Assembly (NCBI GenBank): GCA_964440345.1
Contig: CAYTSA010000012.1
Span: 1 to 60,573, forward strand
Length of the DNA: 60,573 bases
Source of the DNA: CAYTSA01 sp964440345
GTDB taxonomy: Bacteria; Desulfobacterota; Desulfovibrionia; Desulfovibrionales; Desulfovibrionaceae
Direction of reading: 5' to 3'
Part shown: positions 1-7,982 of the stretch, piece by piece
Layout: every line of letters begins with the position of its first letter
Numbering within the stretch: position 1 is the first letter of the stretch
Translations under genes and position numbers: made by a program
Notes under the pieces: generated by a model
The model's database searches: none
Seen by the model: only the letters and a program-made list of their open reading frames with translations
What the model was told of the DNA's origin: nothing

Positions 1-8
1 CTATGACG

Positions 9-103
9 TATTAATGTAACGAATCGTGCGAGTACTAACCTGAGGCAACTCCTCCCTGACCTGTAGCCGGTTTGCCTGGCCAGCGCTGTCAGGCGGTGGA
101 TTT
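9..103 (+). repeat. Repeated non-coding block, copy A
   Basis: The block from 23 to 103 matches a second block at 12764-12843, with roughly three quarters of positions identical by eye. The best conserved parts are ATCGTGCG-x-GTACT-x-ACCTG at the start, AGCCGG-x-TTGCC in the middle and CAGGCGGTGGATT at the end. A -10-like TATTAA lies at 9-14, about 8 bases before the conserved part, and copy B has TATACT at a similar distance. This suggests a transcribed leader or small RNA, but no known RNA family was recognised. It precedes the ykgJ-like gene at 160. Confidence 0.5.
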
Positions 104-159
104 GAGCCTCCGAAATCACCTTGCGTTTCCCAGCGTATGGCTGCTAGCCTCCATGGTCT

Positions 160-600
160 ATGGATTTGCTGTTGGAGATCAAAAAGCTGTATCGCCGTTT
201 GTATCTGAAGTTCACCGGCCGCACGCCTGTGGTGGCTGGCAAATGCGCGCAGTGCGGGGGATGCTGCCGCAACCTGAACCTATTTCTGGACGACCGCTGG
301 ATGCGCGACCGCAAGGATTTTGAAGCCATGCAGCGCAAGCACCCGGAGCTGCGCCGGTTCTATCCCACTGGCGTGAACCAACGCGGCTACCTGCAGTTTG
401 CCTGTTCCTGGCTGGGCGAAAACAACCTCTGCTCTGATTACGCAAACCGCCTTGATTTCTGCCGCGAGCACCCCAGCGCTGAGCTGTATTTGGACGGTTC
501 AGGCACAGCCAAGTCTTGCGGCTGCCGCATCGACCTGGTCAAGGATTTCGAAGCTGCGCTGGAAAAGGCGTGCGCAGACAAGGGCGGTGGAGAACAGTAG
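160..600 (+). CDS. YkgJ-family cysteine-cluster protein
   Basis: A 146-residue soluble protein with the CxxCxxCC cluster typical of the YkgJ family (zinc- or iron-chelating domain): CAQCGGCC near residues 29-36. More cysteines follow in FACSW, NNLCSDY and DFCREHP, and the C-terminal part has KSCGCRI. Family members are thought to bind a metal or Fe-S cluster, but the biochemical role is not established. No strong ribosome-binding site is visible before the ATG. The gene stands alone between the repeated block and the amtB promoter region, so the neighbours do not help with function. Confidence 0.75.
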   Translation: MDLLLEIKKLYRRLYLKFTGRTPVVAGKCAQCGGCCRNLNLFLDDRWMRDRKDFEAMQRKHPELRRFYPTGVNQRGYLQFACSWLGENNLCSDYANRLDFCREHPSAELYLDGSGTAKSCGCRIDLVKDFEAALEKACADKGGGEQ

Positions 601-832
601 GTCCTCATTTCCCGTGGGTTTTCAGCCCTTTTGCCTCTATTTTTCATAGGTTGTTTCTGTATTGTCCTGCGGTGTATTTGCGCGCAAAAAAATGACAATT
701 TTATGTAATTTGTATCTACAAATTTTTTCAAAATTGATATTGTTTCGGTTGCTCTGGACAAAATTGTGAAAAGTGAACGAGTGTTGCCGCGGCATTTGTC
801 CGGGATGATTGGTTTTCTCGAATTTTTCGGTG

Positions 833-848
833 TGGTACAGAATTTGCG
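833..848 (+). promoter_or_regulatory. Probable sigma-54 promoter of amtB
   Basis: The sequence TGGTACAGAATTTGCG fits the sigma-54 -24/-12 pattern (TGGCAC-N5-TTGC), with GG and GC separated by the required 10 bases. It predicts a transcript start near 859, about 65 bases before the amtB start at 924. Nitrogen-regulated amtB-glnK operons are commonly transcribed by sigma-54 with an NtrC-type activator. The upstream region 601-832 is AT-rich and could hold activator sites, but I could not identify one. The single departure from consensus is T for C in TGGCAC. Confidence 0.65.
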
Positions 849-923
849 ATGGCACAGCCTGAAGATTGTCGAGGATCGAGGCGAGTCGCACCACTATTTC
901 ACCACAATATTGAGGAGGAATTC

Positions 924-2129
924 ATGAATCCCGCGGATACCGCGTTTGTTCTCATTTGCGCTGCACTGGTCATGTTCATGACTCCAGGCTTGGCGCTTTT
1001 CTACGGGGGCATGGCCCGCAGCAAAAACGTGTTGGGCACCATCATGCACAGCTTCATCTTGCTGGGCGTGGCCACTGTTGTCTGGGTAGTACTGGGGTAC
1101 TCTTTGTCTTTTGGCAACGACGTCGGCGGCGTCATCGGCGGGCTGAACCTGGCCTTTTTGAACGGCGTTGGGATGGAAGCTTCAGAAGGCTCCACTATTC
1201 CAGACCTGGCGTTCATGATTTTTCAGTGCATGTTCGCGGTTATTACCCCGGCGCTTATCTCTGGGGCGTTTGCCGAAAGAATCAAATTTAGCGCTTTTGT
1301 TATTTTTTCAATTTTGTGGATTCTTCTGGTGTACAGCCCTATGTGCCACTGGGTGTGGGGCGGCGGCTGGATGGGCGAAATGGGCGCGCTGGACTTTGCC
1401 GGCGGCGCGGTGGTGCACATGAGTTCTGCGGCGGCGGCTTTGGCTGCGGTGACGGTCATCGGTCCGCGGCGGGGCTATGGGTCTGAGCCCTTTATCCCGC
1501 ACAATCTACCCATGACCATTCTGGGCGCAGGCATTCTGTGGTTTGGGTGGTTCGGCTTCAACGCTGGCAGCGCGCTTGCTGCAGACGGTCTGGCGGCCAA
1601 CGCGTTTGTGACCACGCACATTGCTGCAGGCACGGCGGCCATTGGCTGGATACTGGTAGAAAAATTGCACAGCGGCAAGCCGACGACCTTGGGCGCAGCG
1701 TCTGGCGCTGTGGCCGGTCTGGTGGCCATCACTCCTGCAGCGGGTTTTGTGCCGCCCATGGCTTCCATCATCATAGGTTTTTGCGGCGGGATTATCTGCT
1801 ACGGCGGGGTGCTGCTCAAGAGCAAATTCTTGTATGACGACTCCTTGGACGTTGTCGGCATCCACGGCGTTGGCGGCGCCTGGGGCGCCTTGGCCACGGG
1901 CCTTTTCGCCTCTGCAGCTGTGGGCGGCGTGGACGGTCTGTTTTACGGCAATCCTGGTCAGGTCTGGATACAGTTCGTTTCCATCGTCGCTACCTGGATA
2001 TACTGCTACGGCGTCAGCTGGGTGCTGTTCAAATTTGTGGACATGCTGGTTGGCCTGCGTGTGAGCCCGGACGAAGAAAACCGCGGCCTGGACGTGAGCG
2101 AGCATAACGAAGCCGGGTATCAGTGGTAG
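924..2129 (+). CDS. amtB: Ammonium transporter AmtB
   Basis: A 401-residue polytopic inner-membrane protein of the Amt/Rh family, which conducts ammonium into the cell. The start MNPADTAFVLICAALVMFMTPGLA is the classical mature Amt beginning, and GFNAGSALAADG, the HMSSAAAALAA helix and VGIHGVGGAWGALATGLFA are Amt signatures carrying the pore histidines. The ATG at 924 follows a strong GAGGAGG. An ATG at 849 is in frame but overlaps the sigma-54 promoter and encodes a non-family extension, so I rejected it. The PII gene follows 93 bases downstream, the usual amtB-glnK pairing in which PII blocks the pore when nitrogen is ample. Confidence 0.96.
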   Translation: MNPADTAFVLICAALVMFMTPGLALFYGGMARSKNVLGTIMHSFILLGVATVVWVVLGYSLSFGNDVGGVIGGLNLAFLNGVGMEASEGSTIPDLAFMIFQCMFAVITPALISGAFAERIKFSAFVIFSILWILLVYSPMCHWVWGGGWMGEMGALDFAGGAVVHMSSAAAALAAVTVIGPRRGYGSEPFIPHNLPMTILGAGILWFGWFGFNAGSALAADGLAANAFVTTHIAAGTAAIGWILVEKLHSGKPTTLGAASGAVAGLVAITPAAGFVPPMASIIIGFCGGIICYGGVLLKSKFLYDDSLDVVGIHGVGGAWGALATGLFASAAVGGVDGLFYGNPGQVWIQFVSIVATWIYCYGVSWVLFKFVDMLVGLRVSPDEENRGLDVSEHNEAGYQW

Positions 2130-2222
2130 TGGACGTAGCGTGTTGCGAAGGCGGCAGGATGGGTGTATTTGTACTGCAGTGCCTGTCTGGAATAGACATC
2201 TAGCGCAAAGAGAGTAGAAACC

Positions 2223-2561
2223 ATGAAAAAAGTGGAAATCATCGTCAGGCCGTTCAAGGTGGACGAGGTGAAGAAAGCTCTGACGGACATGAACGTAAAG
2301 GGCATGACTGTGAGCGAAGTCAAGGGGTTCGGCCGCCAGCGGGGGCACAAGGAAGTATACCGCGGAGCTGAGTACCAGGTGGATTTTGTCGCCAAAGTAA
2401 AAATAGAAGTGGTGGTGGACGACGGCCAGGTGGGCAAAGTGGTGGACACTGTGCTGGAAGCAGCCAAAACCGGGCAGATTGGCGACGGCAAGATATTCGT
2501 CTTGCCGGTGGAAGAGACCATCCGCATCCGAACCGGCGAAAAGGGCGTGGAGGCGATCTAA
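2223..2561 (+). CDS. glnB: PII nitrogen regulatory protein (GlnK/GlnB)
   Basis: A 112-residue PII signal-transduction protein. It keeps the T-loop with the uridylylated tyrosine at residue 51 (GAEYQVDF), the KGFGRQRGHKE stretch that forms the 2-oxoglutarate/ATP site, and the C-terminal TGQIGDGKIFV and IRTGEKG signatures. PII trimers sense 2-oxoglutarate, ATP and ADP and control AmtB and nitrogen regulators. Position directly after amtB makes the GlnK role likely, although by sequence alone GlnB and GlnK cannot be separated. The glnD gene for its modifying enzyme starts 27 bases downstream, so the three genes form one regulatory unit. Confidence 0.95.
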   Translation: MKKVEIIVRPFKVDEVKKALTDMNVKGMTVSEVKGFGRQRGHKEVYRGAEYQVDFVAKVKIEVVVDDGQVGKVVDTVLEAAKTGQIGDGKIFVLPVEETIRIRTGEKGVEAI

Positions 2562-2588
2562 CAAGCCGCAAACGCATCGGATTTTACT

Positions 2589-5366
2589 GTGAACAACACA
2601 TCTGCGTCCGGCGGCGCACAGGCCGGCCGGCCCGGAGAGCCCGACTCTCCAGCCGGCCAGTCTTTGGCCGCCGGGCGTTCCCATTTTACAGAACAGTTGC
2701 GCCAGCCTCCGCAAGAACCGCTGCAAAAGAGCGGCGATTCCCAGCCTGCAGCAGGGTTGGCGTCCGGCTTTGCCTTTTGCCGGGCTTGCTCTGCCTTGCT
2801 GGACGAGTACTTTAGCCAACGCATTCTGGAAATTGACCCCCGCGGCGATGTGGCCAAAACCGCCCTTGTGGCTGTGGGCGGCTACGGACGCTCTGAGCTG
2901 TGCCTGCACTCGGACGTGGACATCATCATTGTCAGCCCCAAAAGCATCCCTGCTCGGGCGCTGGACTTGGCCCAGCCCCTGTTTCTGCCGTTGTGGGACA
3001 TGGGGCTGGACTTGGGCCACGGGTTTCGGACCATCAAAGACTGCACTGATCTGGCCAAGCAGGATATGCAGGTGCTGGCCTCTCTGCTGGACGCACGGCG
3101 TGTCGCCGGCGACGATGCTGTGTTCCAGGAGTTGCGCGAGCGCATGCAGAAACTGGTTTGCCGAAGGCGCAAGAAAGTTTTGGCGTGGCTGGCTGGCGGC
3201 GCCCAGCATGGCGGCGAAGACGGAGCAGCGCGCTTAGAGCCGGATTTGAAAAATGGTCCGGGCGGTTTGCGGGACTACCACCGCATGCTCTGGCTGTCCA
3301 GGCTTGATGGCGCGGGCAATGGACTGCAGGCGGACGCTGGTCCGGGTATGCTGGTTCACAGCGGTTTGCTGGACGGCGCAGACGCCCGGACGCTGGAACA
3401 CGCTGTGGATTTTTTACTGGCTGTCCGCAATCAGCTGCACTCAGTGGCAAAGCGGCGCACTGACACGGCGCATCTGGACCTGCAGCCGCAACTGGCCAAG
3501 CGCATGGGCTTTGTCCAGGAACAAGCCGCGCTGGATGTAGAGCATTTTTTAGCTAGGCTGCATCGATCCATGTATACAACCAAGGCTTTTTGCCGGTCGT
3601 TGTTTGCCGCGCGGGCTGTTGCCGGCAAGGCCAGCCAGGAGCAGGCCCGAGAACACGCCATAGACGGCTCGCTGCTGCTGCACAATAGCCAGGTGCAGTT
3701 CGCGCCGGGTTACGGCCCGGCGGCTGATCCGGCTGCGTTGCTGCGCTGCTTTGCCGCCAGCGCGCAGCATGGCGCACGGCTCAGCCTGGACGGACGGCGC
3801 ACTGTGGCCGCCAACCTGGACGTTATACGGCAAATGTCAGACGCGCCGGACGCTGTGGAGGTGTTTTTATTACTGGTGCAATCCGGGGCGGCCTTTGCCC
3901 CCCTGGAGGATATGCTGGAAACAGGCGCCCTGGCTGCGTTTTTGCCAGAGCTTGGCGCAGTGCAGGACCTGGTGCAGTTCGACGCCTACCACGCCTATCC
4001 TCTGGCTCGGCACTGCCTGCACGTTGTTCGCCATCTGGAGGAGCTGCACGCCGGCCACGGGCCTTTTGGAGAATTGTGGCGAGGGCTGGAGCCGTCTCAC
4101 CGGCTGCTGCTTCTGCTGGCGGCGCTGCTGCATGACGTTGGCAAGGGCGGACCCGCTGAAGAAGACCACGCCCAACGCGGCGAGAAGCTGGCCCGAATAG
4201 CGCTTCAGCGCTGGAGCAGGGACAACGGCAGGCTGGACCAGGCAAGCCGGGAAGATGTCTGTTTTCTTATACGAGAGCACATATTGCTGGCCAAGACATC
4301 GCAGCGCATGGATTTGGGCGACGAAACTGTGGTTTCCGAGTGCATGGGCCGGGTGGGGACCTTGCACCGATTGCGGCTCCTCTATCTGTTGACCTACGCA
4401 GACAGTCGGGCTACCGGCCCGCGGGCTTGGAACGAGTGGACGGCCAGGCTGCTGCGCGAGCTTTACTTCAAGGGCGCGAACATGCTCGAAGAGGGCGAGT
4501 TGACCACCGCCGCGGCAGTGCGGCGGCAGCTGAAAACCCGGGACACGGTGCGGTCCCTGGCTGCGCAGGAACTGCCTTGCTTGTCGCCGCCGCAGGTGGA
4601 GGCTCGGCTGGAGGCAATGGACTCCCGCTACACCCAGTCCGTCTCCGCCCCGGACATCGTGCGGCATATCAGTCTTTCTGAACGATTGCAGAGGGAGATA
4701 GAGGACGAGGCCCGCCGTTTATCCAAGAGCCGGGCCGGCCAGTCTTCTGTTGTCTTAGAAGCCTGGGAGGAAACAGAAGGCGTGTGGGAAGTGACCATTG
4801 CAGCGGCGGACCGGCCGGGGCTCTTTGCGGTTTTTGCCGGGGTGCTCGCCTTGCATGACCTGAACATTTACGCTGCTGACTGTTTCACCTGGCGCGGCGG
4901 CACAGCCATGGATATCTTCCACGTTTCGCCGCCTCGGGACCCGCTGTACGCGGACGAGTTCTGGGGCCGGGTGTGCAGCTCGCTGCGGTTTGCCTTGCAG
5001 GGCAAACTGGCCCTGGCCGACAGGCTGGACGCCCGCGAGCGTTCGCCCCTGGATTCGCGGTCTGGTAAAACAGGGGGGAAAGTGCGCGTCAGGGTGGATA
5101 CGGAATCAACGGATTTTTTTACAGTCATTGAAATACAGGCCCCAGACCGGCCGGGGCTGCTGTACCGCATAGCCGAGACCTTGCGCAGCCTGGCCTTGGA
5201 CGTGCGGTTGGCCAAGATATCCACCCGCGCAAACCAGGTTGTGGACCTGTTTTATGTTCGGGATGTGCTCAGGGGCAAGGTAACAGACCCGGCCCGACTG
5301 GATACGCTGCATCGGAACTTGACGCAGGCGCTGACTGGTCGTGGAACAGGCATCCCGGCTGAATAG
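2589..5366 (+). CDS. glnD: [Protein-PII] uridylyltransferase GlnD
   Basis: A 925-residue bifunctional uridylyltransferase/uridylyl-removing enzyme. The nucleotidyltransferase motif GGYGRSELCLHSDVD sits near residues 97-111. A GlnD-type linker follows (NGPGGLRDYHRM), then an HD phosphohydrolase domain (ARHCLHVV, LLHDVGKGG) near residues 475-525. Two ACT domains that sense glutamine lie at the C-terminus (AADRPGLFAVFAG and APDRPGLLYRIAE). It starts with GTG at 2589. A low-complexity proline- and glycine-rich stretch of about 45 residues precedes the conserved part, so the true start could be later. Tyr51 of the PII protein encoded just upstream is its expected substrate. Confidence 0.95.
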   Translation: MNNTSASGGAQAGRPGEPDSPAGQSLAAGRSHFTEQLRQPPQEPLQKSGDSQPAAGLASGFAFCRACSALLDEYFSQRILEIDPRGDVAKTALVAVGGYGRSELCLHSDVDIIIVSPKSIPARALDLAQPLFLPLWDMGLDLGHGFRTIKDCTDLAKQDMQVLASLLDARRVAGDDAVFQELRERMQKLVCRRRKKVLAWLAGGAQHGGEDGAARLEPDLKNGPGGLRDYHRMLWLSRLDGAGNGLQADAGPGMLVHSGLLDGADARTLEHAVDFLLAVRNQLHSVAKRRTDTAHLDLQPQLAKRMGFVQEQAALDVEHFLARLHRSMYTTKAFCRSLFAARAVAGKASQEQAREHAIDGSLLLHNSQVQFAPGYGPAADPAALLRCFAASAQHGARLSLDGRRTVAANLDVIRQMSDAPDAVEVFLLLVQSGAAFAPLEDMLETGALAAFLPELGAVQDLVQFDAYHAYPLARHCLHVVRHLEELHAGHGPFGELWRGLEPSHRLLLLLAALLHDVGKGGPAEEDHAQRGEKLARIALQRWSRDNGRLDQASREDVCFLIREHILLAKTSQRMDLGDETVVSECMGRVGTLHRLRLLYLLTYADSRATGPRAWNEWTARLLRELYFKGANMLEEGELTTAAAVRRQLKTRDTVRSLAAQELPCLSPPQVEARLEAMDSRYTQSVSAPDIVRHISLSERLQREIEDEARRLSKSRAGQSSVVLEAWEETEGVWEVTIAAADRPGLFAVFAGVLALHDLNIYAADCFTWRGGTAMDIFHVSPPRDPLYADEFWGRVCSSLRFALQGKLALADRLDARERSPLDSRSGKTGGKVRVRVDTESTDFFTVIEIQAPDRPGLLYRIAETLRSLALDVRLAKISTRANQVVDLFYVRDVLRGKVTDPARLDTLHRNLTQALTGRGTGIPAE

Positions 5367-5422
5367 ACGGCGTCGCACTGGCGTGCAGGGGCGCGGCCAT
5401 GAGAGCCGGATAATCAGAAGGT

Positions 5423-5461
5423 CCGCCGGGGACAGGGCGATACGCCGCAGACCCCCGGCGG
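5423..5461. repeat. Inverted repeat between glnD and hypB
   Basis: CCGCCGGGG at 5423-5431 and CCCCGGCGG at 5453-5461 form a perfect 9-bp GC-rich stem with a 21-base loop between the convergent glnD and hypB. There is no T-tract on either strand, so it may slow or protect transcript ends without being a textbook terminator. Confidence 0.45.
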
Positions 5462-5479
5462 TGAGATGCGGTGGGGGGA

Positions 5480-6136
5480 TTACTGCTTTTTCGCCTGCAC
5501 CCTGGACCGCAGCCAGTTGAGCCATTCTTCCAGGCCTTCGCCAGTGCGGCAGGAAACACGGATAATGTCAATATCCTTGTTCAGCGCCCGGGAGAACTTT
5601 TCGGCCCGGTCCACGTCAAAATCGAGATAGGGCAGCAGGTCCACCTTGTTCAGGACCATGGCTTCGGATAGTTCGAACAGCAGCGGGTATTTTTCCGGCT
5701 TGTCGTCGCCCTCAGTGACTGAGAGCAGGGCAATCTTGGCGTCTTCGCCCACGTCGAACTCTACAGGACAAACCAGGTTGCCTACGTTTTCGATGAACAG
5801 TATGTCCACGCCGTCAAGCTGCAGTTGCTTCAAGGACTCGCGGACCATTTTGGCGTCCAGGTGGCAGCCGCCTTTAGTGTTTATCTGCACGGCCTGGGCG
5901 CCGGTGGCGGCCACGCGCCGGGCGTCGTTGTCGGTCATCAGATCGCCTTCCACCACAGCCATGGAAAACTCACCCTTGAGCGCGGTCAGCGTGCGCTCCA
6001 GCAGGGTGGTCTTGCCGGCCCCAGGCGAACTGATAAGGTTCAGCACCAGGGTTTGTGCCGCCGTAAACTGCTTGCGCAGCTCTGCCGCCACATCGTCGTT
6101 GGCTTCCAACAGTTTGCGTTCTATTGATATTTCCAT
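5480..6136 (-). CDS. hypB: Hydrogenase nickel incorporation GTPase HypB
   Basis: A 218-residue SIMIBI-class GTPase that delivers nickel to [NiFe]-hydrogenase precursors together with HypA. The P-loop SSPGAGKTTLLE is near residue 37, the metal-binding Cys-His pair is in KGGCHLDA, and the switch/guanine motifs are IENVGNLVCP and LNKVDL. There is no N-terminal CxxCGC motif or histidine-rich tail, so it is a minimal HypB. It lies 24 bases after hypA in the same direction. The other maturation genes (hypCDEF) are not in the window. Confidence 0.95.
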   Translation of the reverse strand: MEISIERKLLEANDDVAAELRKQFTAAQTLVLNLISSPGAGKTTLLERTLTALKGEFSMAVVEGDLMTDNDARRVAATGAQAVQINTKGGCHLDAKMVRESLKQLQLDGVDILFIENVGNLVCPVEFDVGEDAKIALLSVTEGDDKPEKYPLLFELSEAMVLNKVDLLPYLDFDVDRAEKFSRALNKDIDIIRVSCRTGEGLEEWLNWLRSRVQAKKQ

Positions 6137-6160
6137 TTGTTAGCACCTCGCAAGCGGCCG

Positions 6161-6514
6161 TCACTCCGCTTCTATAGTCTCCAGATACAGTTCCTTGCCG
6201 GTGACGACTTCGTGTCCGAATTCCTCGCCGCATTTGGGACAGGGGTTGTACAGCATGTTTGGGTTAGGAGGGGTAAACTCGTGCTGGCAGGACCAGCAGC
6301 GGATGAGCAGGGGCGTTTCAACCATGCGCAGCTCGGCTCCTTCCATGTCAGTGTCCTTGGTCTGCACTTCAAAGGCGAAGCGCATGGCGTCAGGAACCAC
6401 CTGGGAGAGCTGGCCATGCTTTACAGTGATGCTGAGGAGTCTTGTCGCGCCGTGTTTTTCCATCTCCTGCCGGACAATGGAGAGCAGTTCCGTGGTCAAT
6501 GACATTTCATGCAT
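6161..6514 (-). CDS. hypA: Hydrogenase maturation nickel metallochaperone HypA
   Basis: A 117-residue nickel-binding chaperone for [NiFe]-hydrogenase (and sometimes urease) maturation. It begins with the invariant MHEMSL, whose His2 is the nickel ligand, and has the structural zinc site as two CxxC pairs (CWSC and CPKC) near residues 74-77 and 92-95. The reading frame is open for 40 more residues upstream, but the family always starts at MHEMSL, so I chose 6514. The longer version would overlap the divergent radical SAM gene. Confidence 0.95.
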   Translation of the reverse strand: MHEMSLTTELLSIVRQEMEKHGATRLLSITVKHGQLSQVVPDAMRFAFEVQTKDTDMEGAELRMVETPLLIRCWSCQHEFTPPNPNMLYNPCPKCGEEFGHEVVTGKELYLETIEAE

Positions 6515-6593
6515 GGCGTTGCTGTCTACTGCAAAAATTGGAAAGCGTCCAGGGGTAAACGGATAAAATCCAAAAGGAGAATGCAAGGCCGCT

Positions 6594-7544
6594 GTGTTTG
6601 ACAGAAGCGGCGGCAACGTAGAGAAAACGTTCATGCAAGAGCCTGTTCATGTCCAGATACAGACCACCACCGCTTGCAACGGCCGGTGCATTATTTGCCC
6701 CCACCAGGAGACCTGGGGCCGCCGGCCCGCGGCGGCCATGGAGCAGACGATTTTCGACCGCATTATGCGCGAGCTGCAAGGCGTGCGCCTCGGTAAGCTG
6801 ATCATGTACCTGGAAAACGAGCCGCTGCTCGACCTGTTGCTGCTGGAGCGGCTGGAAGAGGCCAAACGGCGGCTGCGCTTTCAGGTGCTGGAGGTGGCCA
6901 CCAATGCGGCGGCGCTGACGCCGGACATGGCCGGCCGGCTGGCGGCCTGTCTGGCCGAAGTGAAAAACGAAATCCGCGTCAGCTTTCACGGCGCGGATGC
7001 GCGCACCCACCAGGGCTGCATGGGGCTGAACTACGAGCTTTGCCTGCAGAACGTTGTCCATCTGCTGAAACTTTCACAGGATGCTCCGCTGCAAGTCTAC
7101 CTGCGCGGCGCCGGCCAGCCGGCAAAAGGGGTCCCTGCCCACCCCTTCACCTTTACCAGGGAGCAGTACCACGCGCATTGGGGCTGCGTTTTCGAGGAGC
7201 ACGGCATAACCAAACTGCCGCGCGTCGATTACTTTCACTACCACGACCGGGCGCGGAACATCCGGCGAGGACCATTGCGGGCCAGGGACCAGGCCGCAGT
7301 GCGCTCTTTGCAGGATTTTCGTTGCATCCGCACGGAGCGCTGGTTGCATTTTTTGCACTCGGGCGAGTTGACGCTGTGCTGCATGGACTACAACCGCGAG
7401 GCTGTGTTCGGCGACATCCGCAAAGAACCGCTGGCTGATATTCTGGCCGGGCCGGCCCTGGCCCGGCTGCGGGCGCAGGCGCGGGGGGAAATTGACTCGC
7501 CGGAAGACTTCATTTGCAAGCGCTGCGTAAGCCCGGGCGGGTAA
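6594..7544 (+). CDS. Radical SAM/SPASM-type protein
   Basis: A protein of up to 316 residues with the radical SAM cluster motif CNGRCIICPH (CxxxCxxC) about 29 residues in, right after the strand VQIQTTT. The C-terminal part has cysteines CIRTERW, LCCMDY and ICKRCV in the arrangement of SPASM or twitch auxiliary-cluster domains. Such enzymes often modify peptides or act in cofactor synthesis, and no peptide precursor gene is adjacent. The start is uncertain: GTG at 6594 has GGAG about 14 bases upstream, while ATG at 6633 lacks a good site. It is divergent from hypA, but a link to hydrogenase maturation is only a guess. Confidence 0.8.
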   Translation: MFDRSGGNVEKTFMQEPVHVQIQTTTACNGRCIICPHQETWGRRPAAAMEQTIFDRIMRELQGVRLGKLIMYLENEPLLDLLLLERLEEAKRRLRFQVLEVATNAAALTPDMAGRLAACLAEVKNEIRVSFHGADARTHQGCMGLNYELCLQNVVHLLKLSQDAPLQVYLRGAGQPAKGVPAHPFTFTREQYHAHWGCVFEEHGITKLPRVDYFHYHDRARNIRRGPLRARDQAAVRSLQDFRCIRTERWLHFLHSGELTLCCMDYNREAVFGDIRKEPLADILAGPALARLRAQARGEIDSPEDFICKRCVSPGG

Positions 7545-7846
7545 GCCGTTTCATGACCATCCTGCTGTCCATGTGTATTTTTTTATACACTCATGCCGGC
7601 CTTTCAAGGCGAAAGTTTTTTTGAGAAGGGGGAGGAAGCGCGAGGACTTCCGAGGTATGAGGGAAACAGAATGACAGTGACTATACTGCCCTGCCGCCCT
7701 GTAGACGCTAGACATGCGCAGTCTGCTGACGCTGTTGGTCCATACTCTCTCACGGCTGACGGCAGGGACCGTAGCGGGGCATGGGCAAAGAGTTAGTTTG
7801 TGGGGCGAGGGGAAGATGAGGGGCAGGAGCAAAATCAGAAAGCAGA
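7545..7846. other. Intergenic stretch without recognisable gene
   Basis: About 300 bases between the radical SAM gene and the tRNA-Leu terminator. I see no convincing coding frame, repeat or RNA gene. Short open frames exist on both strands but have unusual composition and no family resemblance. Confidence 0.6.
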
Positions 7847-7871
7847 AAACCCGGCCTAAAAGACCGGGTTT
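7847..7871 (-). terminator. Terminator after tRNA-Leu
   Basis: AAACCCGG (7847-7854) pairs perfectly with CCGGGTTT (7864-7871) around a 9-base loop. On the minus strand it lies 12 bases after the tRNA 3' end and is followed by a T-rich run, so it probably ends the rimI-tpiA-secG-tRNA transcript. Confidence 0.75.
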
Positions 7872-7882
7872 ATCGCTAAATA

Positions 7883-7969
7883 TGGTGCCGAAGGGGGGAC
7901 TCGAACCCCCACGGGCGTTGGCCCACTACCCCCTCAAGATAGCGTGTCTACCAGTTCCACCACTTCGGC
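7883..7969 (-). tRNA. tRNA-Leu (GAG)
   Basis: An 87-base class II tRNA read on the minus strand. Acceptor arms pair, the anticodon stem is CTATC/GGTAG around loop TTGAGGG giving anticodon GAG, and there is a long variable arm and a T-loop GTTCGAGTC. The 3' CCA is encoded. It starts 13 bases after the secG stop, so it may be cotranscribed with secG. Confidence 0.95.
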
Positions 7970-7982
7970 CCAAAAGTGAGGG

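Noticed and set aside
849..923. Longer start for AmtB
   Set aside because: It overlaps the sigma-54 promoter, lacks a ribosome-binding site, and the extra residues are not found in Amt proteins.
1506..3209. A 567-codon open frame on the minus strand over amtB, the PII gene and glnD
   Set aside because: It is antisense to three clearly recognised genes and has the His/Gln/Ala-rich composition of a GC-driven shadow frame.
7551..7832. Minus-strand 93-codon frame between the radical SAM gene and tRNA-Leu
   Set aside because: No ribosome-binding site, odd composition and no recognisable motif.
7883..7969. Mobile island at tRNA-Leu or tRNA-Gly
   Set aside because: No integrase, direct repeat of the tRNA end or change in base composition was seen next to either tRNA.
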